The position numbers and the translations under genes are program-made. 64,000 nt of DNA, from positions 23,340 to 87,339 of the forward strand of contig JALOAJ010000007.1 in the NCBI GenBank assembly GCA_023228885.1, in the 5' to 3' direction. Shown in pieces: positions 46,856 through 55,905 of this stretch (the stretch's first letter is position 1; the number at the start of each line of letters is the position of its first letter). The notes beneath the pieces are model-generated. The model made no database searches and had not been told where the DNA came from. It worked only from the letters and a program-made list of their open reading frames with translations. Source of the DNA: Bacillota bacterium. Lineage in GTDB: Bacteria > Bacillota > Clostridia > Monoglobales > Firm-18.

Positions 46856-49399
46856 TTGGGGAATAAATATTTTAAATTTGCATTAGTCACAATATTGATA
46901 CTTGTTATGTCCTTTAAGGTAAATATAACAAAAATACATGCCGGCGTAACACAGGTTGCAAGCCAACATCAGCTAAAGGATGAGTACGGGCTTTTGCAGG
47001 ATTTTATAACAACAGACCCACTGCCTGATTCAAGCCCTTGGAGCTACATGTATCAACTTTCCGGGGCGGATGAATATTTACCAATGCAGTATGATGCGGG
47101 AAATTATAAAGGCTGGAGGGGGAGCCCGGGCAAATACATGCATGGCGGGATTACAAAAGCCGGTTTTAACCCCGGCTCTGCTGCCAATGCAGCGCTTATT
47201 TTTACTGCGCCGTATACTGGGCAAATTGTTATCAACGAATCAAGCATTGCAGTTGAAAACAGCAACTCCAACGGAGTAAACGCCAAGATATTAAAAAACA
47301 ATTCGCAGATATGGCCGCAAAATGATTGGCAGTTTGTTGGTTATAACGCGCCTGTTGAAACACCGACGATAACCCTTTCTATCAGGCGGGGAGAAACCAT
47401 AATATTTATAGTAGGAAAAAGCGAAGGTGGAGGAGGTTCGGCTGATTTTGCCAATTGGACGCCTTCTATAAAATATGTGTTTGCAATGAAAGATTTTTAC
47501 TACAACAAGGTTATAGAGGGACGGTATGAGGTAAGTTTTTCAATGATTAACTTTGCATATGCGCATGATTTTACGCCGTCAATCTTTGCCGTTTTATATG
47601 ATTATAATCACGCATTGAAAGCATTTGATGCGGTTTCACGCACGCCCCTTTACCCGGGTAATATATATCGCATAAATTCTGGGATTTGCTATGATGGCAA
47701 TCTTTTGGCACCAACCATCAAACTATTTATATGGGATGGCATAAATAATATGAAACCTTTAACCGAAAGCATTAACTTGTTTCAAGAAACAACATTTTTT
47801 CATGTAAAAGACTTTGGCGCAATACCGGATGATGATTTATGCGACATTCAAGCAATTGTGAGTGCAGTAGAAGCGGCAAAAAAAGAGGGCAATGCCATTA
47901 TCGTGTTTGACGAAGGCGTGTATAACCTAAAAGTTTCGGATGACATGCCGGCGGCGATAAACTTAGCAAATATGAACAATATAACTTTGGCGGGTCAAAA
48001 AAATTCAGAGGGCAAGCCCAGCACAACCCTTTTAATGAATTTGAAGTTGGAAAACGATATTATCGGCACAAGGCACGTTCATGTAAAGAACAGCAAAAAT
48101 ATCAAGCTGGAAAGCCTTATATTAGACCATTACCCACGAACCAACACCGCCGCTGAGATAATAGAGGTTGACAAATCGAGCGATAGGGTAGTGGTGGATA
48201 TTTTGCCGGATATGCCTCATTTTGACGGTATGCGATGTTATTCCTCCAACGGTTGGGATTTAGAAACCAAAGATTTACTTCCCATTGCGGCATTAACCAT
48301 AGGCACAAATAAAGATAAGTTTACCAATTTGTGGAGGCATATTCCCGGTGGCGATGGCAGAAGATACGAGATTGAAGGTATTAACGTTGCCGATAAGGTG
48401 GAAGTAGGACAGGGGATATCGTGGCACTTTAATGTGACTACCTCCGTAGGGCATAATATTGATATAGATGATTGCGAAAATGTAAGCGTGGAAAATCTCC
48501 ATATATATAACGCCATAACCGTTCCTATAATGACCAAGCGCAATAACGGCTTAACCTTTAAAGATATTTATATAGGCCCCGAGGGCAATTCCTTAGCGGT
48601 TGCACCCCGAGACGCTTTTCATATGCCGTCAAATACAGGCAACCTTTTGATGGATAGTGTATATGTTAAAGGTTGCAGGTGGGATATTGTAAATGTGAGG
48701 GAAGGGCTTGATGCAGTAGGCTTGATTTCAGGCGACAGGAAAACATTTAAATGCTCCCAAAACTTTGTAAAAGCGACAAAAATAAGGTTTTGGGCGGGTG
48801 AGGCTCCTTTTGATATGGCGGTGTCCTCTATCGAAAGCCTTGGGGGGAACGAATATTCCGTTACGCTCAGTGAAAAATTGCCGGAATCGGTTGTGACGGG
48901 AACATATTTCACGCCAAATGTGTGGACTCTTGACAAAGCGGTTATTCAAAACTGCACATTTGAGGGGAATTTCGGCACAATTCTTTATCAAAGCGCAAAC
49001 CTGCTGCTTCAAAACAATGTTTTTAGGAACAACGCATACGCCAACTTGGAATTAGGTGTGGTTGGAGAAAAAGAAGGCGGATTTGCCCGAGATATCGTAA
49101 TAAAAGATAATCAATTTATAGGCACAACATGGATACATAAAACAGCAGCTAAAAACGGAGCTGTGTCGCTATTCCAAAGCCATCCTGATTTTACAACAGA
49201 GCCGTATAATACAAATATTATTATTGAAAACAATTTATTCCAAGATGTTAATTTTGGCAAAAGCGGGGCAAATATATACGCTGTAAAGGTGGGTAATGCA
49301 CAAAATGTAATATTAAAGGATAATAAATATGTAAATATCGGCGACAGACTTTTGGTAGTTGGGGAAAGCACAAAGGATATTTATGACTATGACAACTAA
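46856..49399 (+). CDS. Secreted beta-helix enzyme with jelly-roll domain 1
   Basis: This is an 847-residue exported protein. I place the start at TTG 46856, nine bases after AAGGAGG, which opens directly on a signal peptide (MGNKYFKFALVTILILVMSF); the longer frame has no ribosome site. Residues about 30-310 are beta-rich, with a jelly-roll-like module (YDAGNYKGWRG, KILKNNSQIWPQ, FANWTPSIKYVF) shared with the protein at 53310. Residues about 320-847 form a right-handed beta-helix starting VKDFGAIPDDDLCD. D586 and W609-D610 align with the GH110-like signature, and NV of DxxNVH is retained. It probably cleaves the target glycan outside the cell. Confidence 0.78.
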   Translation: MGNKYFKFALVTILILVMSFKVNITKIHAGVTQVASQHQLKDEYGLLQDFITTDPLPDSSPWSYMYQLSGADEYLPMQYDAGNYKGWRGSPGKYMHGGITKAGFNPGSAANAALIFTAPYTGQIVINESSIAVENSNSNGVNAKILKNNSQIWPQNDWQFVGYNAPVETPTITLSIRRGETIIFIVGKSEGGGGSADFANWTPSIKYVFAMKDFYYNKVIEGRYEVSFSMINFAYAHDFTPSIFAVLYDYNHALKAFDAVSRTPLYPGNIYRINSGICYDGNLLAPTIKLFIWDGINNMKPLTESINLFQETTFFHVKDFGAIPDDDLCDIQAIVSAVEAAKKEGNAIIVFDEGVYNLKVSDDMPAAINLANMNNITLAGQKNSEGKPSTTLLMNLKLENDIIGTRHVHVKNSKNIKLESLILDHYPRTNTAAEIIEVDKSSDRVVVDILPDMPHFDGMRCYSSNGWDLETKDLLPIAALTIGTNKDKFTNLWRHIPGGDGRRYEIEGINVADKVEVGQGISWHFNVTTSVGHNIDIDDCENVSVENLHIYNAITVPIMTKRNNGLTFKDIYIGPEGNSLAVAPRDAFHMPSNTGNLLMDSVYVKGCRWDIVNVREGLDAVGLISGDRKTFKCSQNFVKATKIRFWAGEAPFDMAVSSIESLGGNEYSVTLSEKLPESVVTGTYFTPNVWTLDKAVIQNCTFEGNFGTILYQSANLLLQNNVFRNNAYANLELGVVGEKEGGFARDIVIKDNQFIGTTWIHKTAAKNGAVSLFQSHPDFTTEPYNTNIIIENNLFQDVNFGKSGANIYAVKVGNAQNVILKDNKYVNIGDRLLVVGESTKDIYDYDN

Positions 49400-49530
49400 A
49401 GCTTTTTCGCAAAAATTATAAAGGAGAAAATTTATTTTAAAAAATCTTTGATTTTGTATCAAACTAATGTATAAATGCATATTTTTTATGAAATAAAAAT
49501 AAATTGCATGTGGCAGAAATGGAGCTTAAT

Positions 49531-50970
49531 ATGAACAAAAAACCGAATATTTTATTTGCTATTGCAGATGATGCGTCACATATGGGCGCATATGGGCATA
49601 AATTCGTCAATACACCGAATTTTGATGCGGTGGCAAAAGACGGAATTCTTTTTACAAATGCCTTTACAACAAATCCGAAATGCGCGCCTTCAAGGGCAAG
49701 TATTTTAGCCGGAATGCACACATGGCAAATGGAAGAAGCAGGTAACCATTTTGGAGTTTTTCCGTCTAAATTTAAGGTGTTTCCGGATTTGCTTGAGGAC
49801 AATGGATACCATGTGGGGTATACAGGCAAAGGATGGTCGCCGGGTGACTGGGAAAAAGGCGGCTTTAACCGCAATCCTGCAGGAACGGAATATAATAATA
49901 GGTTTCTTGTTCCGCCGGAAAACACCCGTATTTCCGATAAGGATTATACAGAAAATTTTAAAGACTTCCTAAGTGAAAAATCGGATGATAAACCGTTTTG
50001 CTTTTGGTATGGAGGGCATGAGCCGCATAGAAAGTACATCCCGGGCGAAGGGCTTAGAGCCGGCAAAAAATTAGATGATGTTGATGTGCCGGCGTATTGG
50101 CCTGATGAAGAATCGGTCAGAAGCGATATGCTCGATTATGCGAGTGAAATCGACTGGTTCGATATGCATCTGGGCAAAATGATTAAAATACTTAAAGAAA
50201 CCGGCGAATTCGATAATACCATTATAGTGGTGACATCAGACAATGGAATGCCGTTCCCACGGGTTAAAGGGCAAATGTATGAACAGGATGTGCGCTTGCC
50301 TCTGGCAATTTGCTGGAAGGCAATGACCAAAAGCGATAGGGTGGTGGATGATTTAGTCAGCTTTATTGATTTTGCGCCCACCTTTTTGGAGGCGGCGGGC
50401 GTTGACATTCACTCGCAAATGGGCGGGAAAAGCTTGTTAAACATTTTAAAAGCCGACAGGAGCGGAATAGTGGACGAAAGCCGAGATTGCATATACACAG
50501 GGAGAGAACGGCACGATGTTGGACGAGAAGGAGATACGGGGTATCCTGTAAGGTGCATCCGAACGCATGATTATTTGTATATTAGAAACCTTAAGCCCGA
50601 GCGTTGGCCTTCCGGCAACCCGGAAACGGGATATACGGATGTAGACAGCTCTCCGACTAAAACTTCAATTCTTAATAAATTTGAGCAAGGGGATGAGTAT
50701 TATTATAATTTGACCTTTGCGAAAAGACCTATGGAGGAACTTTATCAGATTAAAAATGACCCTGAATGTATGAATAATCTGGCAGATAAAGATGAATTTC
50801 AAGAAATAAAGAATCAGCTGTGGGCAAATTTGAAAAACAAACTAATCCAAACGAAAGACCCTCGTATTTTGGGAGGGGGAGATGCTTTTGAAGGCTATGA
50901 GTACGTAGGAGGAAAGCGCCATTCGTGGAAAGCGTATCAAGAAGGGTGGTTTCAAAAACAGGGGCATTAA
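49531..50970 (+). CDS. Type I sulfatase, N-sulfatase-like
   Basis: This is a 479-residue sulfatase with metal motif AIADDASHMGAYG, modification motif CAPSR (Cys51 to formylglycine) and TSDNGMPFPRVKG. The N-terminal signature resembles heparan N-sulfatase-type enzymes, which would fit a glucosamine-containing sulfated glycan, but this is judged by eye. No signal peptide. ATG 49531 follows GGAG; the earlier TTG frame is unsupported. It lies between a beta-helix enzyme and an FAD oxidoreductase and presumably works on the same imported fragments. Confidence 0.9.
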   Translation: MNKKPNILFAIADDASHMGAYGHKFVNTPNFDAVAKDGILFTNAFTTNPKCAPSRASILAGMHTWQMEEAGNHFGVFPSKFKVFPDLLEDNGYHVGYTGKGWSPGDWEKGGFNRNPAGTEYNNRFLVPPENTRISDKDYTENFKDFLSEKSDDKPFCFWYGGHEPHRKYIPGEGLRAGKKLDDVDVPAYWPDEESVRSDMLDYASEIDWFDMHLGKMIKILKETGEFDNTIIVVTSDNGMPFPRVKGQMYEQDVRLPLAICWKAMTKSDRVVDDLVSFIDFAPTFLEAAGVDIHSQMGGKSLLNILKADRSGIVDESRDCIYTGRERHDVGREGDTGYPVRCIRTHDYLYIRNLKPERWPSGNPETGYTDVDSSPTKTSILNKFEQGDEYYYNLTFAKRPMEELYQIKNDPECMNNLADKDEFQEIKNQLWANLKNKLIQTKDPRILGGGDAFEGYEYVGGKRHSWKAYQEGWFQKQGH

Positions 50971-51041
50971 ATGAAGGTGCATACATGTGCTGTTTTTATC
51001 AATAAGTTTGCAGTTGTGCATATTACACGGAGGAAATAAAA

Positions 51042-53258
51042 ATGGAATTTAAAAGCTATGACATAGAAAAAGACTTGGTTATAGTCGGCGGGGGTATGCC
51101 CGGGATTTGCGCCGCCATTCAAGCCGCGCGGCTTGGGCTTACCGTTGCGCTAATTAACAATCGGGGATATTTGGGCGGTAACGCAAGCGCCGAGATTTTT
51201 GTAACGGTCAACGGCGCCACCGGCTCTCAAGAGTTTAATTTGTTTGCAAGGGAATCGGGAATAGTAGAAGAAATCTTGCTTGAAAACCTTTATCGTAACA
51301 GGCAAGGCAACAGATATATCTGGGATACGGTTTTGCTGGATTTTGTGGGCAGAGAACCGAATATTGAGCTTTTTCACAACACCAACATTGATAAAGCGGA
51401 GATGGCGGACGGCAGTGCTATAAAGTATGTGTCGGGCGTGCAATCCACAACGGAAAAGCGGTTTAATATTTACGGAAAATATTTTTTAGATGATACGGGA
51501 GACGGCACTCTTGGTTATTTGTCCGGCGCCGAATTTAGAAAAGGCAGGGAGGCAAGCTCCGAATTTGACGAAAAGATTGCGCCTGAAAAGGCGGATAAAT
51601 ACGTCCTGCCCAGCACCCTTTGCTTTTATGCAAAAGATGTTGGTGAGCCGGTTGAATATATCCCTCCGGATTTTGCTTTAGACATTGCCGGGACGGATAT
51701 TTTAGAATATAGGGAAATTCCGCAAGAAAAGTTTTACAGTTATAAATGGTTTTATGAAATTGGCGGCGAGCTGGATCAAATTTCGGATAACGAGGAAATT
51801 ATCCAAAGGCACAGGGCGTTGGTTTACGGCGTTTGGGATTACATAAAAAACACCGGTAAATATGATGCGGAAAACTACGACTTAGAATATGTATCATCCA
51901 TTCCCGGCAAAAGAGAGTCTCGACGGTTGGTGGGGGATTATATTTTAAAAGAAAGCGATATTAAAGAGCAAAAGGACTTTGAAGATACCGTCGGCTATGG
52001 CGGATGGTCTATTGACCTTCATGCGGTAGAAGGCTTTTTTTCAAAAGAGCCTATTAATTCACATATTGTATTAAAAGGAATATATCAAATTCCGTACAGG
52101 ACAGGATATTCAAAAAATGTAGGCAATCTTTTTATGTCGGGCAGGTGTATGTCAACAACTCATGTAGCGTTTGGGTCTACAAGGGTTATCTCCACATTGA
52201 GCATCTTGGCGCAAGCAAATGCCGTTGCCGCATATTTGTGCAAAAAGCATGATACAACGCCAAGGGGGATATATGACGGGCATCTTCAAGAACTGCAAAG
52301 TTTATTGATGAAAAATGACGGCTATGTTGTTGGCAGAAAATACTCCAATGAGAACGATTTGGCGCAACAGGCAAAAATTAATGTGTCATCAGTTAGGCAA
52401 TGCCGATTGACAGAAATGGGCAGCAGCGCTGTTTTAGAAAAGAACCTTGCTTTTATTGTCCCTGTCAAAGAATATATAAAAAATATTCAATTATTAGTCA
52501 AAAGCAACAGTAATGAGAAACTTAATTATACGATATATCAACCGAAAAAGAAAGAAAATTATTGCCCAGAGATGAAAATATCGGAAGGTTCAATCGAGGT
52601 GGAGCCCTCCTCCAAATTTAATTGGGTTACCCTCCCCATAGAAAAAAGCGTTAATCAAGATAAGCTGTTTATTGAAATTGAGGCAAACAAGCAATTGGAG
52701 ATTGCTTTTTCGGACGATGTTTTGCCGGGCTTTGGTTGTATGATAAAAAATAAAGGTCAATCCCCAAGGAGCATTGACATTGATACCTTGCAGCCGAAAG
52801 AATTTTTGTATTGTAACATTGCAAATGTGCCGTGCTTTAAAATGTTTCCCGAGCAAGAGATATTTGGTGCAGACAACCTAACCAATGGATATTTAAGACC
52901 GTATGGCTTACCGAATATTTGGATATCTGATGCGAAAGTTGATGGGGAACATATAACCGTTCAATTCGACAGCGCAAAAAGTATAAGCGAGATTGTGCTA
53001 ACCTTCGATTCGAATTTGAATTATAGAATATTCAACATCAGAAGCCATGATTTTAATACATTGCCGCAAATTGTAAAAGACTATACGGTTTATTACAGAA
53101 ATGGAACTGATTATGCGATACTATACCAGGTTACGGGGAATTTTCAAAGGGTTAGCGGAAAAAAGTTTGATAAGATAGAAACGCAGGAATTAAAAATTGT
53201 GTTTCATGCCACAAATGGCGCATCAAATGTTGGGGTATATGGCATAAGCATATATTAG
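51042..53258 (+). CDS. FAD-dependent oxidoreductase with C-terminal beta domains
   Basis: This is a 738-residue FAD_oxidored-type protein. The dinucleotide motif is LVIVGGGMPGICAAIQAARLG near the N-terminus, followed by GGNASAEI and FLDDTGDGTLGYLSGAEF. PGKRESRRLVGDY and SGRCMSTTHVAFGSTRVI close the FAD domain (to about 440). The last 300 residues are beta-sandwich, ending in a discoidin-like module. It lacks a signal peptide, so the sandwich is cytosolic. GGAGG precedes the ATG. It is probably a flavin oxidation of a sugar hydroxyl on imported fragments (inference). A homologue is encoded at 55906. Confidence 0.85.
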   Translation: MEFKSYDIEKDLVIVGGGMPGICAAIQAARLGLTVALINNRGYLGGNASAEIFVTVNGATGSQEFNLFARESGIVEEILLENLYRNRQGNRYIWDTVLLDFVGREPNIELFHNTNIDKAEMADGSAIKYVSGVQSTTEKRFNIYGKYFLDDTGDGTLGYLSGAEFRKGREASSEFDEKIAPEKADKYVLPSTLCFYAKDVGEPVEYIPPDFALDIAGTDILEYREIPQEKFYSYKWFYEIGGELDQISDNEEIIQRHRALVYGVWDYIKNTGKYDAENYDLEYVSSIPGKRESRRLVGDYILKESDIKEQKDFEDTVGYGGWSIDLHAVEGFFSKEPINSHIVLKGIYQIPYRTGYSKNVGNLFMSGRCMSTTHVAFGSTRVISTLSILAQANAVAAYLCKKHDTTPRGIYDGHLQELQSLLMKNDGYVVGRKYSNENDLAQQAKINVSSVRQCRLTEMGSSAVLEKNLAFIVPVKEYIKNIQLLVKSNSNEKLNYTIYQPKKKENYCPEMKISEGSIEVEPSSKFNWVTLPIEKSVNQDKLFIEIEANKQLEIAFSDDVLPGFGCMIKNKGQSPRSIDIDTLQPKEFLYCNIANVPCFKMFPEQEIFGADNLTNGYLRPYGLPNIWISDAKVDGEHITVQFDSAKSISEIVLTFDSNLNYRIFNIRSHDFNTLPQIVKDYTVYYRNGTDYAILYQVTGNFQRVSGKKFDKIETQELKIVFHATNGASNVGVYGISIY

Positions 53259-53309
53259 CCGGCGGCTATCAACGGAAATAAGAGGGGGTAGGAAAATATT
53301 AAAATTTGT

Positions 53310-55904
53310 GTGATTCAAAAAGGCAATAAGTTTAATCGTGCGGTTTGCTTGTTATTGACGGTCATTTTGCTTGTCTTTTACGGAAATTCGTCAATAAAAA
53401 CATACGCCGGAAATGTATCGGAAATTGCAAATACCCCTCAACTGCAATCTTATTTTGGTCTTACGCAAGATTTTACCGTTACCGACCCTATTTTCGGCTC
53501 AAGCCCATGGCGGTATATGTATCAAGTTTTGGGTTCGGACGCGTATGAATATATGCAATACGACTCGGGAAACTACAAGGGATGGAGAGGCGTCCTTGGC
53601 AAATACAGCCATGGCGGTATAAAAGACAGCGGGCTTAGCCCCGGTGCTGCTGCCGATGCGGTTCTTGTTTTTGTGGCGCCATATACGGGGCAGCTTATAA
53701 TAGAGCAGGCGAGCATCTCTGTGCCGCCTGTTGGTTCTGACGGGGTAAATGTTAAGATACTGAAAGAAAACACGCAGCTGTGGCCGCAAAGCGGTTGGCA
53801 CATTGTTCAACGCAACGCACCCGCAACAGCGCCGCAGACTGCTATATTTGTAAAGCGCGGAGACACTTTAAAATTTATAGCAAATAAAGGTTCAAACACC
53901 GGCGGAACAAATGATTTTGTAAGCTGGGCGCCCTCGCTTAAATATATTTTTGCCATGAACGATTTTCAATACAGCTATGGCGAATTCGGATTAACCGAGG
54001 TAGCGTATAAAATGACCAACTTTGAGATTGCAGACCTTTTTGAGCCGACAATTATTACTGCTTTATACGACTATGACCAAAGCAAAGCCCATCTAAAAGC
54101 CATAGATATAATAAAAGAAACACAATTTGCTCAAAACGGTTCATACAGCATTAAAACCGACCTTTGTCACTTAGATAACCTGATTGAACCGGAAATAAAA
54201 CTATTTTTGTGGGATAACTTGAGCGACCTAAAGCCTTTGGGTGACAGCATAAATATACCCCAAGCGGCGGATTTGCCAACAATCATTAATATTGCTGACT
54301 TTGGAGCTGTTCCAAATGATGATTTATGTGACATTCAAGCGATAAACGATGCAATAAACGCTGCTAAAAATGAAAAAAGCGCAATTATAACATTTGAGGC
54401 GGGTATATACAATCTTAAAGTTGCAAGCGGACAGGATACGGCAATAAATTTATCAAACGCAAGCAATATAACTTTACAGGGACAAAAAAGTTCTGATAGA
54501 CAGCCTGCCACAACACTTTTGATGAATTTGGAATTGGCAAACGATATTGAAGGGTCAAGGCATATATTTATACGAAATTGCGAAAATATCAAGCTGAAAA
54601 ATATCGTTATGGACCATTACCCCCGAACGAATAGTGCAGCCGAAATAGTAGAAGTTGACAAGACAAGCGACAAAGTTGTTGTGGATATTTTGCCCGAGAT
54701 GCCTCATTTTGATGGCATGCGCTGCTATTCGTCGAACAGTTGGGATTTGGAAACAAAGGATTTGCTTCATGTTGCCGCACTAACAATAGGCGTGGACAAA
54801 GAAAAGTTTAATAACCTGTGGCAGCATATTCCGGGGGGCGATGGCAGAAGGTATAAAATTGAAGGTCTTGATATAGCAAGCAAGGTAGAAGTGGGGCAGG
54901 GAATATCATGGCATTTTAATGTTGATGCTTTAAATAATATAAGGATAGTGCTTTCAAAAAACATTTCCATGGAAAATGTTTTTATATATAACTCCTTGGG
55001 CGCTTCCATCGCAGCCGTAGATAACGAAAACCTTGCATTTAAAAGCGTGCATATAGCACCGCAGGGGAATTCTCTTGCCGTAAGTCCGAGGGACGGTATT
55101 CATATGCCAAGAAATACAGGCAGGCTGATTATGGATGACATTTACATCAAGGGTGTGAGATGGGACCCTATCGTTTGTTACTTGCAATTTATTAAAGTTG
55201 CTCAAGTGATAAACGGCAACAGCATAAGTTTTACAACAAACCTTTCTAACTCTGAATTTAAACCGGGGCAAAAGTTTATATTTTGGGTAGGGGATGCGCC
55301 TTATGAAGCGGTTATTCAATCGGTGCAAAAGACCTCCGGCGGTGTGTTTCAAGCTACTTTTACCGAGCAGCTCCCCGAAGAAGTGGTTATTGATGCGGCC
55401 TTCACCCCCGAGATATGGAACTGGAATGACGCGGTAATCAAAAACAGCTTATTTGAAGGGAATTACGGCACGCCAATTGTTTACGAAACAGACAATTTGC
55501 TGATTGAAAATAATGTTTTCAGAAACAATGCGTACAGCAACATAGAATTGGGGCCTACCAGCGACGGGGCGGGGGGCTTTGCACGAAATATCATAATTCG
55601 TAATAATTTATTTGCAAAAAGCACATGGTCGCTTAAATCGGCTGCCCAAGGCAAAACGAACTACGGGTGCATTACTACATTTAATAAAAACTCAAATTTT
55701 ACAACAGAGGCGTATAACAGCAATATTGTTATTGAGAACAATGTTTTCAAAGACCTTGATATAAGCGACAGCGCAGCAGCAATTCATTTGAAAAATGCAC
55801 AAAATGTAAGGCTTGAGGGAAACAGTTATATTAATGTCAAAAGTAATCTGATAATAGATTATTTAAGCACAATCAACATTATAAACAACGAAGGAGAGAA
55901 TTAG
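53310..55904 (+). CDS. Secreted beta-helix enzyme with jelly-roll domain 2
   Basis: This is an 864-residue exported paralogue of the protein at 46856: signal peptide (about 1-34), jelly-roll-like module with YDSGNYKGWRG, KILKENTQLWPQ and FVSWAPSLKYIF, then a right-handed beta-helix starting IADFGAVPNDDLCD. PHFDGMRCYSSNSWDLETKDLL is a 22-residue block nearly identical in the other copy. D595 and W618-D619 occupy the GH110-like signature; the NVHG part is replaced by PIVCY. The GTG start at 53310 is about 16 bases after TAGGA, an unusually long spacing. It is followed two bases later by the FAD oxidoreductase gene. Confidence 0.78.
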   Translation: MIQKGNKFNRAVCLLLTVILLVFYGNSSIKTYAGNVSEIANTPQLQSYFGLTQDFTVTDPIFGSSPWRYMYQVLGSDAYEYMQYDSGNYKGWRGVLGKYSHGGIKDSGLSPGAAADAVLVFVAPYTGQLIIEQASISVPPVGSDGVNVKILKENTQLWPQSGWHIVQRNAPATAPQTAIFVKRGDTLKFIANKGSNTGGTNDFVSWAPSLKYIFAMNDFQYSYGEFGLTEVAYKMTNFEIADLFEPTIITALYDYDQSKAHLKAIDIIKETQFAQNGSYSIKTDLCHLDNLIEPEIKLFLWDNLSDLKPLGDSINIPQAADLPTIINIADFGAVPNDDLCDIQAINDAINAAKNEKSAIITFEAGIYNLKVASGQDTAINLSNASNITLQGQKSSDRQPATTLLMNLELANDIEGSRHIFIRNCENIKLKNIVMDHYPRTNSAAEIVEVDKTSDKVVVDILPEMPHFDGMRCYSSNSWDLETKDLLHVAALTIGVDKEKFNNLWQHIPGGDGRRYKIEGLDIASKVEVGQGISWHFNVDALNNIRIVLSKNISMENVFIYNSLGASIAAVDNENLAFKSVHIAPQGNSLAVSPRDGIHMPRNTGRLIMDDIYIKGVRWDPIVCYLQFIKVAQVINGNSISFTTNLSNSEFKPGQKFIFWVGDAPYEAVIQSVQKTSGGVFQATFTEQLPEEVVIDAAFTPEIWNWNDAVIKNSLFEGNYGTPIVYETDNLLIENNVFRNNAYSNIELGPTSDGAGGFARNIIIRNNLFAKSTWSLKSAAQGKTNYGCITTFNKNSNFTTEAYNSNIVIENNVFKDLDISDSAAAIHLKNAQNVRLEGNSYINVKSNLIIDYLSTINIINNEGEN

Positions 55905-55905
55905 T

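Noticed and set aside
49421..49450. Isolated ribosome site AAGGAGAAAA without a gene
   Set aside because: Only a very short frame follows before a stop; it could be the relic of a lost gene, but nothing else supports this.
53256..53268. TAGCCGGCGGCTA palindrome after the FAD oxidoreductase gene
   Set aside because: Only six pairs around one base and no T-run; not a credible terminator.
43817..55904. Calling the exported beta-helix proteins pectate lyases
   Set aside because: The first strand (DFGAxPDD) is generic to right-handed beta-helix proteins. The conserved aspartate block points to GH110-like proteins, and pectate-lyase calcium and Arg motifs are not visible.
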